Assembly (NCBI GenBank): GCA_034766995.1
Contig: CM068320.1
Location: 23,897,312-23,961,311 of the forward strand
Direction of reading: 5' to 3'
DNA length: 64,000 bases
Source: Acanthacorydalis orientalis
Lineage: Eukaryota > Arthropoda > Insecta > Megaloptera > Corydalidae
A program made the translations under genes and the position numbers. The notes below the pieces were generated by a model. That model made no database searches. It worked only from the letters and a program-made list of their open reading frames with translations, and had not been told where the DNA came from. Every line of letters begins with the position of its first letter. Position 1 is the first letter of the stretch. This document shows, one piece after another, positions 14,523 to 27,916 of the stretch.

Positions 14523-14560
<38 letters not shown>
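14215..14560. repeat. Tandem duplication bounded by (TA)n
   Basis: A unit of about 120 bases (cacatacgaaacagatacta ... tatggtcttaatattaaata) occurs at about 14271-14375 and 14422-14527, nearly identical. (TA)n arrays stand before, between and after. The two copies differ by only a few bases, so the duplication is fairly recent. Confidence 0.9.
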
Positions 14561-14562
<2 letters not shown>

Positions 14563-14662
14563 CATCAAAATTATGGAAAAAAAATTTCGATTACGTTACT
14601 TTTCATTATGATTTACTTATGACGCCAAAGTTTCATGGTATCCTAATATATTTATTTTATAT

Positions 14663-14790
14663 ATAAAACAGCACGTTGCAATCTGTCTGCGATGATTATA
14701 TCGGCAAAAATGAGTTTCAAAAAACATGTTTATTGTTTCATTCGGTTACATGTAGAAGCTTATTAATTGACAAGTGATCGTGCACAGCGT
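14663..14790 (+). repeat. Family D repeat, partial copy
   Basis: Matches the 3' part of the units at 5080-5229 and 5866-6012: cacgttgcaatctgtctgcg, then gtttattgtttcattcggtt, acatgta, then ttgacaagtg. The GC-rich end differs. A short (CA)n follows at about 14798-14818. Confidence 0.8.
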
Positions 14791-14819
14791 GTATGTACAC
14801 ACACACACACACATATACA

Positions 14820-15284
14820 CAGATAATATTCATAACTGATATGTTTAATGAATTGAATTGAGACAAATGGAGATTGATTTTATTTAAATTCACTTTAATC
14901 TATCTTTGTTCGTACTCATATAAAAATTTATTAAAAAAAATATACTGAAACTGAAAATGAATCTATTATTTTATCACATATTAATTATTATTTTTATATA
15001 TTAGTGTATAGTGTATTTTTTTAAAACAATCTAGAAGTGTAATAATGACTTTTTTATTTCCATGTAGAATAAGATTCGCAGTAATTGAATCAGTAACAAT
15101 TAAACATGAAGTTAATATTTATAGTTGTGTAAAATGTTATTATTAATATTATTGTATAATAATCAGCTTCCTATTTAATATTAATGATTAATTTTTAAAT
15201 GAATTATTATTTAATAAACTGATATTAATTCAATATTCTGAAAAGTTGACACATACAGCCAAGATATATAGGGCTTGTAAATAT
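14820..15284. other. AT-rich DNA, no feature seen
   Basis: Nothing recognisable. Confidence 0.5.
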
Positions 15285-15380
15285 TATGTTTGGTACTTTC
15301 AAATACTGAAACGACGAGAAAACATTTTAATTTAAAACAAAGTTATGATTGAATTTAAATGCGCCCATATAATTTGTACA

Positions 15381-15390
<10 letters not shown>
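15285..15390 (+). repeat. Dispersed repeat G, copy 1
   Basis: The block tttggtacttt ... gagaaaacattttaattt ... gttatgattgaatttaaatg ... tctaata has a clear diverged match at 16498-16600. The family is unknown and non-coding. Confidence 0.6.
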
Positions 15391-15431
<41 letters not shown>

Positions 15432-15435
<4 letters not shown>

Positions 15436-15593
15436 CTAGAGGGCTTCGTCCCATGCTTGCTGCGTTCACCAACCCCCGGGATCGCTGCGCTCGCCCACTT
15501 GTCAATTATAAGCATGTCATGTAACCGAATGAAACAATAAACATATTTGAGTATCAAAGAAGCCACATCCAAATAAATAAGTCGACGTCATGG

Positions 15594-15658
<65 letters not shown>

Positions 15659-15850
15659 AGTATGTCTATAAAATAGACATACTACAAGAATATTTATATT
15701 ATAAACAATCAGATTATTTTTTGTAACGTTTATAAAGTTTTTTGTATATAATTTTGCTTTTATATATATATATATATATATAAAGATATATGAAAATTTA
15801 TAAAAATTAAAATATACTAAATGAAAAAAAATGTTCATTTAGTCATATTA
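15432..15850 (-). repeat. Family D repeat, inverted copy
   Basis: Read on the minus strand it carries the D blocks in the same order as at 5291-6012: a block with tataattttg and taacgtttataaag (15660-15760), a (TA)n, then the core with attgtttcattcggttacat (about 15500-15545) and the GC-rich end. The GC-rich end is longer here (cgctgcgctcgcccacttg and a further 60 bases to 15432) before the (TA)n at 15385-15431. A (TA)n at 15598-15655 separates its blocks. Confidence 0.7.
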
Positions 15851-16236
15851 TTGCCAATGATATATATTAAAGGCGTGTAGAATGATTTGCTTTCATTTCA
15901 CATTAAAAATTATTTTAATTCATTTAATTTTACTTTAGAAAACATTGTTGTTAATTTACTGAAAATGAATGCTATCTCATGTAAAATTTGCAGAGCATTA
16001 AATAAATTTTCAATAATTATATATATATATATACACTGAAGTAGAATGATTTCCGTTATAAATTAAGTCTAATATCCATTTAAAATGTCGAATTCTATAC
16101 TTATAATAATAAAGTTTTAGTCCAGAAAAATAATTTAAATCCATATCTTTTTTAAAAAACAACTCAGTTGATTACATCCATTAAATAAAAGTAATATGGT
16201 AAAATATGGGTATAAAATAAAGATATGAACTGTCTG

Positions 16237-16279
<43 letters not shown>

Positions 16280-17736
16280 TCAAGCATGATTTACTACAAT
16301 AATAAATTACGTCAATAGCAGTAAAACATAATAATCAAAATATTTTGAAAAAACTGGCAAATAACACAATATAGTTGTGGCTAAAAATAAAAGCAACTTA
16401 TAAGCAAAAAACACCTTTTCAAATGTATTTTTTCATCATTGAAGTTTATAATTTATTATTAGCATAAAGTTTAATCTCCACTTTTTTTAAATGTTAATAT
16501 TGGCACTTGAAAATTCTAAAATGACAAGAAAATATTTTAATATAAAACAGAGTCATGATTGATTAAATTTAAAGGCACAGAAAATTTTTTTTATACCTAA
16601 TATTTATTGATTAATTTAATTACCAAAAATCGCAATGAATTTAAATACCAAAATAATATTTACCATTTATCAATTTTTGTACATAATATGGTTTTATCTT
16701 CTAAATTTGTATTTAAAAGTAATCAGAATTGAAGTGAATTAATCGTTTGATTTTATCTTTTCCATAAGAGTATTATAAAGCACATACTCCAGCTAAGAAA
16801 AAAAGTTTTTTTTTTAGAAATTCACAAATAAAAATATTATTTTGGTACGATATTAATGATATAAAATATTAATATTTCATATTATTTTTGTCGTTGTATA
16901 AGTAACACAAACAATTAAAATAAAAATATATAATGGAGTAATATAAAGTATTATTTATAATCTTTGAAAATATTGTATTAAAAATGAAACAAAATGGTAA
17001 CTTCATTAAAATTTATTTATTTAAGCAAAGTTTAAATTTAGTGGATAGTTAGGTAGTATTTTAAAAACAAGTATAGTGTTGTTTGTCAAAACTTAAGAAA
17101 TAATAAAAATGTACAAAAGTCTTAATTACTTTTATGGAAAGGAAGACCTTTAATACTGAAGTAAATGAACAAGATAATAAACATAAATTTCGCATTTTTG
17201 TTTTTTATTTTGCTTTTTTAAACGTCAATATTTTTTAATTAAGAAGGTGTTAATTTCAAATCATTATACTTATTATACATTCGGATCCGGTTCTCTTTGT
17301 TACATTATCTTAACATTTAATAATAATTGACAAATAACTTTTTCTTGCTATTATAATGATAATGTCAATTATAAAAGAAAAAAATATACAATAAAATTTA
17401 TGTACTGTCTTATTTTTTTTGAATACGTGTTCAATTTGACATGTAAAATTTTTTTACATATTTGTCTAAGAAATACGTTGTTTTCATCATGCGATTCAAC
17501 TAAGGCACAAAAATATCAAGATAGAGAAACAAGTACGTTGAGATGACATCATCTCATCCAAACAATTCACAGAAAGAAGAAAAAATATTTAGACTAACTA
17601 GACATGAATTTGAATTTATCAATAAAATCATATAAAATATTTCAACATAGTGCTGAATATACATCTGTAAACTTGTTCATTCAATTCGTTATTGACAAAA
17701 TGAACTTAAATGGATACTAATTTGTGGTCTTTAAGA
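15851..17736. other. AT-rich DNA with dispersed repeat G copy 2
   Basis: The second copy of repeat G lies at 16498-16600 (attggcacttgaaaattcta, agaaaatattttaatata, gagtcatgattgattaaatt). A TA array is at 16240-16275. No coding frame or transposon end is supported elsewhere. Confidence 0.5.
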
Positions 17737-19060
<1,324 letters not shown>

Positions 19061-19079
19061 ACTGATCCAATAATTTGTT

Positions 19080-19990
19080 TCAGAAGTTGTTCTGAAACTC
19101 TGTTCAGTAGGTTTGTGTTTAGCTTGCTCTACATGGGAATAATCTTCCCTACCTCTAGCATTAATCCTGTGTTCTGATTTTACCTCTTTTCACGTTTCTT
19201 GTATTTGGTTATCCAGCATAATTTTTTTTTCAAAGAATCTGTATGAACCTCCCTTTTTCCGTTTACCAGTCCATGGTCAGTTGTACTAGTCTTCCGAGTC
19301 AGTCACTCGGTGTAAGCCTGGATAGTATAATTTTGAATTAAAATGATACGATAACACATGTTTTCTGCTTTTGATCTTTCTTATCCTGTCGTGTAGGTAC
19401 ACTCTCATAACTTTTACTTTATCTTGTACCAGTTGGTTGTAGTGGGTCTCCAACTGGTAGAAGTTCCAGCTATTCTGCGTGTGTAGTCTTTAAACATTTA
19501 TGGATGTAAAAATTTGGCTGGGTAATTATCTTCCTTGTTTAATATTAATAACAGTGCTCTATTTTGTATATTTTTTAGTGCCCGCAAGTAATCTATATAC
19601 GTGTTCTTTCAGATGGAGACAGTGTACGCCATTGCTGGTCTCATGGCGCGTTTGTACAAACAATCTTGTTACATAGTTTGGTCGATAGTTTGCTTGTTCT
19701 GCTCCTCATGCTATAGATCGATCTTGGTGCATCACACGTTTTTCAATATGCCTTCTTGGTATGGTCTTTATACAGAAGTTCCTGACCCAGTAGTACTCGC
19801 AGGTAATTAACACTCTTCTTCCAGTTCACCTCGATATTACTCATGATGACCTTTTCCAGTTCCATCAGCTCTTTTTTCATTGTGAATGTGATTTTCTCGG
19901 ACCATTACTTTGTCTTCTTCTAATCCTTTTTATTTAGTTTCATCCAGTCACTACACATAAACCTAAATAAAAGTCTTACAGACTATGCAA
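19080..19990 (-). mobile_element. Non-LTR retrotransposon (LINE) reverse-transcriptase relic
   Basis: Read on the minus strand, several frames preserve the region following the RT catalytic site. NIEVNWKKSVNYLRVLLGQE and LLYKDHTKKA (19750-19840) correspond to the conserved 'YLGV.LD..L....H' block. KRAMRPAMAY (near 19640) corresponds to the 'ILRPVLTYA' block. Then comes LKNIQNRALLLILN (near 19530), corresponding to the 'qNk.LR.i' block. This order is typical of Jockey/I-like LINEs. The frame is broken by many stops and shifts. Neither the RT active site nor an endonuclease domain was found, so it is a truncated dead copy. Confidence 0.6.
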
Positions 19991-20432
19991 ATACCGTTTC
20001 TATATTCATTTTATTTTCAACAAATTAGGAATGGAATAAGAATTTTTTTCTTATCAGTGTTTTAATGTCTCGAAATTTAGATTCATAAATTTTGTAAACC
20101 CCACTATAATAGTAAATGTTGTTTTTTCAAAAATTAACGTTATAATAATAACATAAATAACAATCAATTATTTGTGGTGGAAAATAAATAAAAGTTCTTA
20201 TCTGTGTTTAGTTACTTATAACCATTCGATTTCGTATGTTTTTAGTGATAAGTGCTAATATTTGGAAAATAAATATTTATGATGCACTTAAGAAATGATA
20301 AGGCTAGGATTCACATTAAATCAATGTTTAACAATTATTAAATCCGATCTATATGTATATTTCCAAAAAAATAATATTATTTGTTAATCTTTTTATATAT
20401 TTTTCAAAATAAATAAATATAAACTAAATATA

Positions 20433-20465
<33 letters not shown>

Positions 20466-20850
20466 GACTTCACCAATGAAATAAATAAACTACTGCAATG
20501 ATCGATCATATCTTTTTTTATTTTCAGTGATAGAATATTTGTGATGTTATATTTGTATTTATTTTATTTATATTTTTCTTTTATATCGGATGTCATTTTT
20601 CACATATCAAGACAGTTTCTATATTAAAATATTATATGTGTAAACACATTTTATTATAAAAATGTTATAAATAATAATATATAAAAAATGTTTAATTATA
20701 AGTAATCTTTTGAGGATTGTTAATTGATGACGTGGACTTCAAGGAGGAACAATATTAATTTTTACTCATAGTCCTCTTTAATATATATTTAATTGCTATT
20801 ACTCAAAAATGATCTGCTATCAACATTTAAGAATGAAGTTCATTACTATA

Positions 20851-20903
<53 letters not shown>

Positions 20904-21480
20904 GAGTATGTATATATGTGTATATATATATATATATGTATGTATATATATACTCGAATTTGGTTATAAAGAACACTGCTAGACCTATTATATGTTTTCT
21001 TTATAACAGTTACTCATTATATTAATGACAGGTAAATTCCTTCTAGATATTATATTTGTGGAATTTATATAATATTCTCTTATATTGAATAGTAATCTAA
21101 ATATTAAAGAAATGTAAGTAAAAATTAAATAATTCATGACTAAATACCTAGAAACAATAGAAGCATATTATTTGCTTTATTTAACATACAAACAAATATT
21201 TGAAAAAATTAAATTTAAGTAATTGTAATATAAACAAATTTATATATAAATATATACAACTTTATATATGTATATTCGTAATACAGATATCTCTTAACTG
21301 ACTTAAAAATGTGATTTGCCATTTTTTTAGGCAGAGAGTAAAACCGGTGTATGAGGAAGCAACCTCTTTATAAGCAAAAAGATATACGTGGACCAGAATC
21401 AATATGAATTTTTTCTCAATATTGGCGTGAATTTGTCCATGATCAATATGTCCATAACTCAATACGATAGTACATGTGTT

Positions 21481-21528
<48 letters not shown>

Positions 21529-21529
21529 C

Positions 21530-21562
<33 letters not shown>

Positions 21563-21563
21563 C

Positions 21564-21609
<46 letters not shown>

Positions 21610-22588
21610 CAATCTAATGAAATTACCTTCGAGAATTTTCAAATTTTGTAAATGATAACTTTATTCTTTTTTTCAAGAAAATATCGAATTACTATTGAAA
21701 TTTTCGGTCCTATTTTTATGATTAATCTTTTATATTTTCATAAAGTATTTTAATAATCAGCAAATATGTCATATTCTAAATAAATAATCAAAAATAAGTA
21801 TTTTTATTAAAAATAATAATGTTTTATATATGTCTTTCTCTCTCTCTCTCTCTTTATATATATATATATATATCGATTACTACTATATTGTATAGTACTT
21901 AATATTCGTTATCAAAAAGTATTATCAATAGTATACAATTTATCGATTATTAAGAGTCTTAAAATATATCTGTTATACAATATTTAATTTTATTTCATTT
22001 CTATGATATTTTATGAAAATATATCCATTTTATAGGGAAGATCAAAAAAATGCATCGCTTTACTTTTTAAAAACATATAACTGAAAAACAAATAAATAAA
22101 TGATTAAAAATGCTTTTAAGGGAGGAACAATAGCTTAAAAGAAAAGATAAATTTGAATAATTAATGATAATTTTAAAAAAAAATAGTATATTTTTTTAAG
22201 AATCGAACTTTTGTATATATATATATATATATATAATTTGATATTGTACAGTGATAGATTATATTTTTTTTTGATAGCAAAAAAAGAACAAATATAAAAT
22301 TATTTTCTTAAAATCGAGAAGTTTTTGATCCCTGATCGCTGCATTTACCTCCGATTGTTAACTCTCACTCTTCCCTAATAAATAACATCAATTAACAAAT
22401 TATACGCATAAATATTCTGAATAAAATCTAAGTGGCAAAATTTTTATTGGAAAAGATTATAAAAATTAACAACAAAATACAATGTTAGAATGTGTAACAA
22501 TTTTTGTATTTTAAAGCTTCAGAAAATACAATATTTTGAATAAATTTCTATCAGTTTCACACTAAAATCGTATACCCTCTTTCATTGT
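19991..22588. other. AT-rich DNA with several (TA)n arrays
   Basis: TA arrays lie at about 20430-20465, 20853-20950, 21478-21603, 21851-21872 (preceded by (CT)n) and 22215-22234. No coding frame or transposon end could be supported. Confidence 0.5.
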
Positions 22589-22680
22589 ACACCGCAAGAG
22601 AGCTACATACATGTGACTGATGTCAACCAATCAGAACAGAGACGACATGATGTCCATCAGCCAATCAGAATACGAATAAA
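22589..22680. promoter_or_regulatory. Duplicated CCAAT motif
   Basis: The string ccaatcagaa occurs twice about 40 bases apart (near 22627 and 22660), each preceded by a similar gatgtc-type context. CCAAT boxes bind NF-Y in animals. No transcription start or exon is visible beside them, so a regulatory role is only a suggestion; this may simply be a small tandem repeat. Confidence 0.25.
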
Positions 22681-23307
22681 ATTTCCAAAAAGTGTAAATG
22701 CGACTGAATTTTAATTATAGGGAGAAAATTGAAATAATATATACAAAGTATTTAATTAATCTCTTACTATAATAAACAAATTAACCAATTAAATTAAAAT
22801 ACTTATTAAATAAAATATTTAAATACTTACTAAGTAAAATATTTTTCATGACTAATATTTTTAATAAAATTCTTTAATTCATAAAAAATCTAAAGTGTGT
22901 GATTTGCAAAAATATATTGAAATACCATAAACACAAAGACATATAAACAAGATTTTAATTAGAATGTTATAAAAAATAAAATACTTTTTTAAAATAACGT
23001 TTTATTGTCTTTAAATCCAGTATTACATTGTTCGAAGCGATTTTTAAAACACGTTTAAAACACAATGAACATTTAACAAATTTATATATAAAAAACGGGC
23101 AATTATACTGACTTGCACTTTCATTTGTAGATGCATTGAATTGAACTTTGTAAAAATGTTACATATATTAAATGTATATTTATATTTTTTTCTTTGACAT
23201 TAATGTGCATGATTAATCAATACAGTACAGTAAAATAGATTTATTTTAAGAAACAATTAATCGATTTGTGTGTAAAATTAATGATAATCAAAAATTCAAT
23301 TTATTTA
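22681..23307. other. AT-rich DNA, no feature seen
   Basis: Nothing recognisable. Confidence 0.5.
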
Positions 23308-23672
23308 TTGGGCCGGTAGAAAAATAATTGAATTTTATGACCTTCGAATTCATATATATTTTTGTCAGGTAATAATTAACTTTATTAATCGAAACAGGCA
23401 CCATTAGAATCGATATATTTTTGCCAATTAATTATAAGTTTATTTATTTCCATGTAAAAAATTCGGAGTTCTGGAAATGCACTTTCAACTTGGTTGTTGA
23501 AGACCTTACTCTATAAGAAGTTGTCGAAATGTTTATACAAATGATAAGCTATTGACGAGATATCTGGTGAGTATGGCCGATGAGGCAATGTTTCATAGCC
23601 CAATTCATTCAAATTTTAGAAGGTCAACAAAAGACACTCATAAAAACCGTAAATATTTTCCTACCAACCTAA
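23308..23672 (-). mobile_element. Deleted mariner (365 bp) keeping ends and a transposase C-terminal piece
   Basis: Left end ttgggccggtagaaaaataa and right end (inverted) ttaggttggtaggaaaatat are matching mariner termini, flanked by TA (23306-23307 and 23673-23674). On the minus strand the interior contains LPHRPYSPDIS (near 23570), equivalent to the block before the third catalytic Asp, and a degraded C-terminus. Most of the transposase is missing, so it is a MITE-like derivative. An 80 bp derivative of the same family is at 27343-27422. Confidence 0.8.
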
Positions 23673-23761
23673 TAAATACAAAGATAAAATTTTGAAAAGC
23701 TCCTTTTCTTTGTAATTATAAAACCCTGTAACTACATTTTTGTATGTGAATTTTTTAGTCA

Positions 23762-24029
23762 ACTCACAAACCACAATAACATTTTCTGATCACTTAGATT
23801 TAATAAATTATTACAGATTATTTTTGATCATGCTTCTGGATATTTCGAGAGGAATTACGACATATTCAGAAGGATAAGATACAGAAAAGATAAGATACAG
23901 AGATTTTTTTACCTTACTGCTCTAATGATAACAGCATTGTTATAGTAATGCATATAAATAAAAATCAAGAATTATCAATGATCATTTACTATATATTTTT
24001 GATTGGAAATATTTTTGTAGTTTGTGAGT
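23762..24029. mobile_element. Palindromic MITE, family A, most complete copy
   Basis: Outer ends actcacaaaccacaa (left) and ttgtagtttgtgagt (right) are inverted repeats. Further inward, each arm carries gatcatttttgat/atcaaaaatgatc-like blocks, and the centre has a repeated ataagatacag. The arms are imperfectly complementary over about 100 bases. No coding capacity. Other copies or half-copies lie near 11586, 37915, 38985, 50160, 53236, 54535, 55793, 59766 and 60240. Confidence 0.7.
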
Positions 24030-24198
24030 AAAAAAATAATTTTGAAAGGAAATTAAGCCACTTTGTTAGAATGCTATATTTTTTATATATTTAAAATTGA
24101 AATACAATATATTAAAGGATTTATTTTATTAAAAAAAAAACAGAAATGAACGATATTTTACCTAGTAAGCAATAAGACGATTTAATAAAGAAATTCGG

Positions 24199-24250
24199 CT
24201 GGTTTTTGGTTTTAGGGCGCTTTGAGAGATAAGGTCATTAGCGTCCAAAA
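24199..24250 (-). repeat. Short dispersed repeat E, copy 1
   Basis: Read on the minus strand it contains ggacgctaatgaccttat then gcgccctaaaacc. Copies on the plus strand lie at 27252-27300 and 31913-31966. Confidence 0.55.
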
Positions 24251-26277
24251 TAAAGAAAGAATATATAGAAATATAGAAAACATATTTAATGAGTATTAAA
24301 ATTATGTTTTTTTTTGATTAAAAATGTTAATTTGGAATTATCCGATTTACAATATTTTCTACTTAATTCAACCAATTACCAATTTATATTTGATTTCTGA
24401 TCTATAATTTTTGGAATTTATGAATGATTAAAATAGTAACTCAAAATTATCTAATTATTATTATCTAAATATATTATATGATATTTGTTTCATTAATATT
24501 TTAGTTGAAGAAATCTAAGATTTAATCGATATATTTGAATAAACTATTATTTCAATATTATTAAATACACATTTTAATTACTGCAAATTATAACCATTTA
24601 AATAAAAAATAAAAGGATATTAGATATTAAATATCACTGTAAGTAAAAAAATCCAAGAAAAATATATTAACATTTTTTATATTTTAATTAATTAATTGTT
24701 GAAAGTTTTATTAATTACACAAAGAAGTTGCTCAAAGATTGGAAGGCACATTAAATCTGTTCCAAAATAATTCAAGTCAATTTAGATTTATTCATATTTT
24801 TAAACTGTATTTTTATATTGAACAACGTTTATATTTATATAATATTTTTTAAAAAATATTAAAAGTAATTGAAAAAATATTTTAAAATTAGTTCATTTTC
24901 AAAAATAAAAATTTAAATCAAATTGAAACTTCTTACTATATGCTTCAAGTCGACATTTTTAAATTATGTTCAAAAACAGGATGTAGAAGAGAAAAGAGAC
25001 AATAAAAACTAGTCATATGAGTACAATTAAACAATAATATTATAAAATCTAAAAGTATGTACTTATTGTAATGGACAAAAAGAGTGGGAAGATTAAATTA
25101 TGTTGTAGGTTTATAATTGTTGGATTTTTATTTTATTCTATAGAAATGTTTTTCAGTTTCGAAATTTTTCCAATGGGTTGTAGTATTGTGTATAATGCAA
25201 ATAAATTATAAATAAATAATTATTATTTTTATTTTTTACAAAAACGTTCATATATTGAATGGTGTCTTAATAATTAAAAAAATATATTATTTATAGAAAT
25301 GATTGAAATTAATTATTGTAATAAATGAAATTAAATAATTGAACTATTTGTAATTTTCATTTAATTGTCATTTATTGCAATATAAATAAAATATAATACT
25401 TACATAAATGTATTTTTATCTCTTCATAAAGTACAGGAAAGTTTTTGAACGAAAATATTCAATAGTTGACGATCAATTTGATTCTTGGAGATTCCAATGC
25501 TTTCATCCTAAAAGAAATAAAGAAATAAATTTATTAATTATACTTAATCAGTTTTTTTTTAATTTAATGAGGAAATAAATAAATTTTCAAGATCAATTTA
25601 ATTATTATGCCAAAAAGTTGATTGTTATTATAATATTAAATTTCCATTTAAGCCGCAAAATTCTATTATTAGTCTTTATATTGGAGAGCTGTTATTAATA
25701 AAATCAACAGAGTTTCAGTTTTTAGTTTTGTTATTAGTTCAAAAAATGTATAAATATGAAAAATTAAATTCTGTATTTTCAAATTTCATATTATAAATAA
25801 AAGGTTAATCTATATAAATGACACCGAAAATAATAATTAACAGATATTTAATTAAAGACTTTCTAAAAAGTAATAGAAAAGAAATTAGTATAAATTATTA
25901 CAAAATGTATATAAAATTAAAATGAAATTATTGCTTTTAATTTCTTTTACATTCTGTTTACTCGGATTTCATTAAATATCACTTGTAAATTATTGAGATG
26001 AATACATAACGTTAGTATATTTGTTAGACCTGTATAACAAATATATAAATAATATATAATAAATATATAATATAATTATTTATATAATATTAAGTGATTA
26101 AAGTAGTTATAAATAATTTATTAAAATAATAACAAAACGTGCTATACACGTGCTTAGATTTACCAATCCTATGTCAGGGTTTCCAATAAGGATTGGAAAT
26201 ATCAATTTTTACTAATTTTCTTCCTAATCTATTCTTAAAGGCTTTCAGAGGCTTCAGATATCAAAATACAAGCTTGT
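24251..26277. other. AT-rich DNA, no gene seen
   Basis: About 2 kb of very AT-rich sequence without recognisable frames. A small inverted repeat (ccaatcct/aggattgg) lies near 26164-26196. Confidence 0.5.
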
Positions 26278-26318
26278 AGTTAATTTCAGATGAACATCTT
26301 TATAAAAGAAGAAAGTAA

Positions 26319-26374
<56 letters not shown>

Positions 26375-26600
26375 ATTCCTTCTTAAAGATGCTCGTTTGA
26401 AATTAATAATAAAATTGCATTTTAAAAGATGATTGAGAGAGAATAACTGAACGAAAACATGTGTATTCGCGAATAAAATAAAAATATTTTAATAGAGCAA
26501 TTTTAAAAATTAAATAAATATTTGATAATGTCTAAAATATATTTCCAAATTTTAAAATTTATGATTTTTTCTAATTTTTTTTTAAAAAAAATAGTAATTT
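26278..26600. repeat. Palindrome around a (TA)n loop, first of two copies
   Basis: Left arm gttaatttcagatgaacatc ... gaagaaagta and right arm gtactttattccttcttaaa ... tttgaaattaa are inverted, with a 48 bp (TA)n between them (about 26320-26367). The right flank to 26600 (gcattttaaaagatgattga ... aaaacatgtgta) recurs at about 26940-27130. Confidence 0.7.
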
Positions 26601-26849
26601 AATTAATTTATTTTTTAAGTACGGTGAATAAATATTTTTATTATAAGGTTATTTAATTTGTTTGAAATTCGTTATTTGTATTTCCAATAACTGAATCTTT
26701 TTCAAAATTATTGCCGAGTAAATGACACTAATTTATAAATTAAACTGATTTATTTTTTCTTTCAATTAATAGAATCATTTTGTAAGTAATAATCATAAGT
26801 GTTTTGAATTCGAACACTCCGAGCCATTATAAACAATCTAATTTATTTA

Positions 26850-27130
26850 AAAAGATGAATATCATAAAAGAAGAAAGTAATTATATATATATATAAATAA
26901 TACTTTCCTCCTTACTAAAGATACTCGTTTGAAATTAACTATAAACTTGCATTTTGAGAGATAATTGAGAGAGAATGATTCTGAGAGAAAACATGTGTAA
27001 TGTTGAATAAAACAATAATAATAAATCATACCAATTTTAAAAAATTAAATATATATTTGATAATGTCCAGAACATATTTATCATATTTTAAAATTTATGA
27101 TTTATTTTTCTAATTTTATTTAAAAAGATA
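26850..27130. repeat. Second copy of the (TA)n-loop palindrome block
   Basis: Contains gaagaaagtaattatatata then actttcctccttactaaaga and the same right flank as 26368-26600, about 80 percent similar by eye. The loop here is a short TA run. The two blocks form an imperfect direct duplication with a period of about 560 bases. Confidence 0.7.
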
Positions 27131-27131
27131 A

Positions 27132-27168
<37 letters not shown>

Positions 27169-27251
27169 AATTAATTTTTTAACAAAAATATTCAGTCTAA
27201 TAAAATAGTTTTCTTTAAAAATGAAAGATTGATCAATAACTGAATATCCAA

Positions 27252-27300
27252 ATCGGACGCTAATGACCTTAGATCTCGACGTACGATTAAAACTCAAATC
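27252..27300 (+). repeat. Short dispersed repeat E, copy 2
   Basis: Contains atcggacgctaatgacctta, then tctcgacgtacg and ttaaaactcaaat. Matches 31913-31966 on the same strand. Confidence 0.55.
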
Positions 27301-27342
27301 ATTAACAAACTCTAAAGTTTTATCCGGATATTTTTTAATATA

Positions 27343-27422
27343 AGGGACTTGTAGAAAAATAATTCCGTTTTATGACCTTCAAATTCATATACATTACCGA
27401 AATTATTTTCCTAGCTATCTAA
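27343..27422. mobile_element. 80 bp mariner-derived mini-MITE
   Basis: The left half (gtagaaaaataattccgttt, tatgaccttc) matches the left end of the deleted mariner at 23308. The right half (ccgaaattattttcctagct) matches its right end. The ends are flanked by TA. Virtually only the termini remain. Confidence 0.6.
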
Positions 27423-27844
27423 TAATCCAAAACAAAGTTAATCTCACAATAAATAACTATTTTTTTTTATTTTGTTAATGTAAATTTTATAATACAAGTT
27501 TAATATCAATTTTATTTGAGTTAAATATAAATTTCTAAGATTATTAAACTAAATAATATATATTAAATTATGAAACATTTCTGAACGGTTCATTTTTTTT
27601 CAATTATACAAGATTTTTTTAATTAGAATGAACATATAATAACAAAATTTATATATTTAATGTTACAAAACAATTATTTCTGTTATAAAACACTTTAACT
27701 TTCAGAACTGCTATTGTTTTAAAATTTTCATTGTGATGCTTTTCTACATATACAAAATTTATTAGTTACATAATATCAAAAATATTAGTAAAAAGTAAAT
27801 TTATTTGAAATTACAAACACTAAAAAAGAACCAGTTAAATAAAC

Positions 27845-27916
<72 letters not shown>

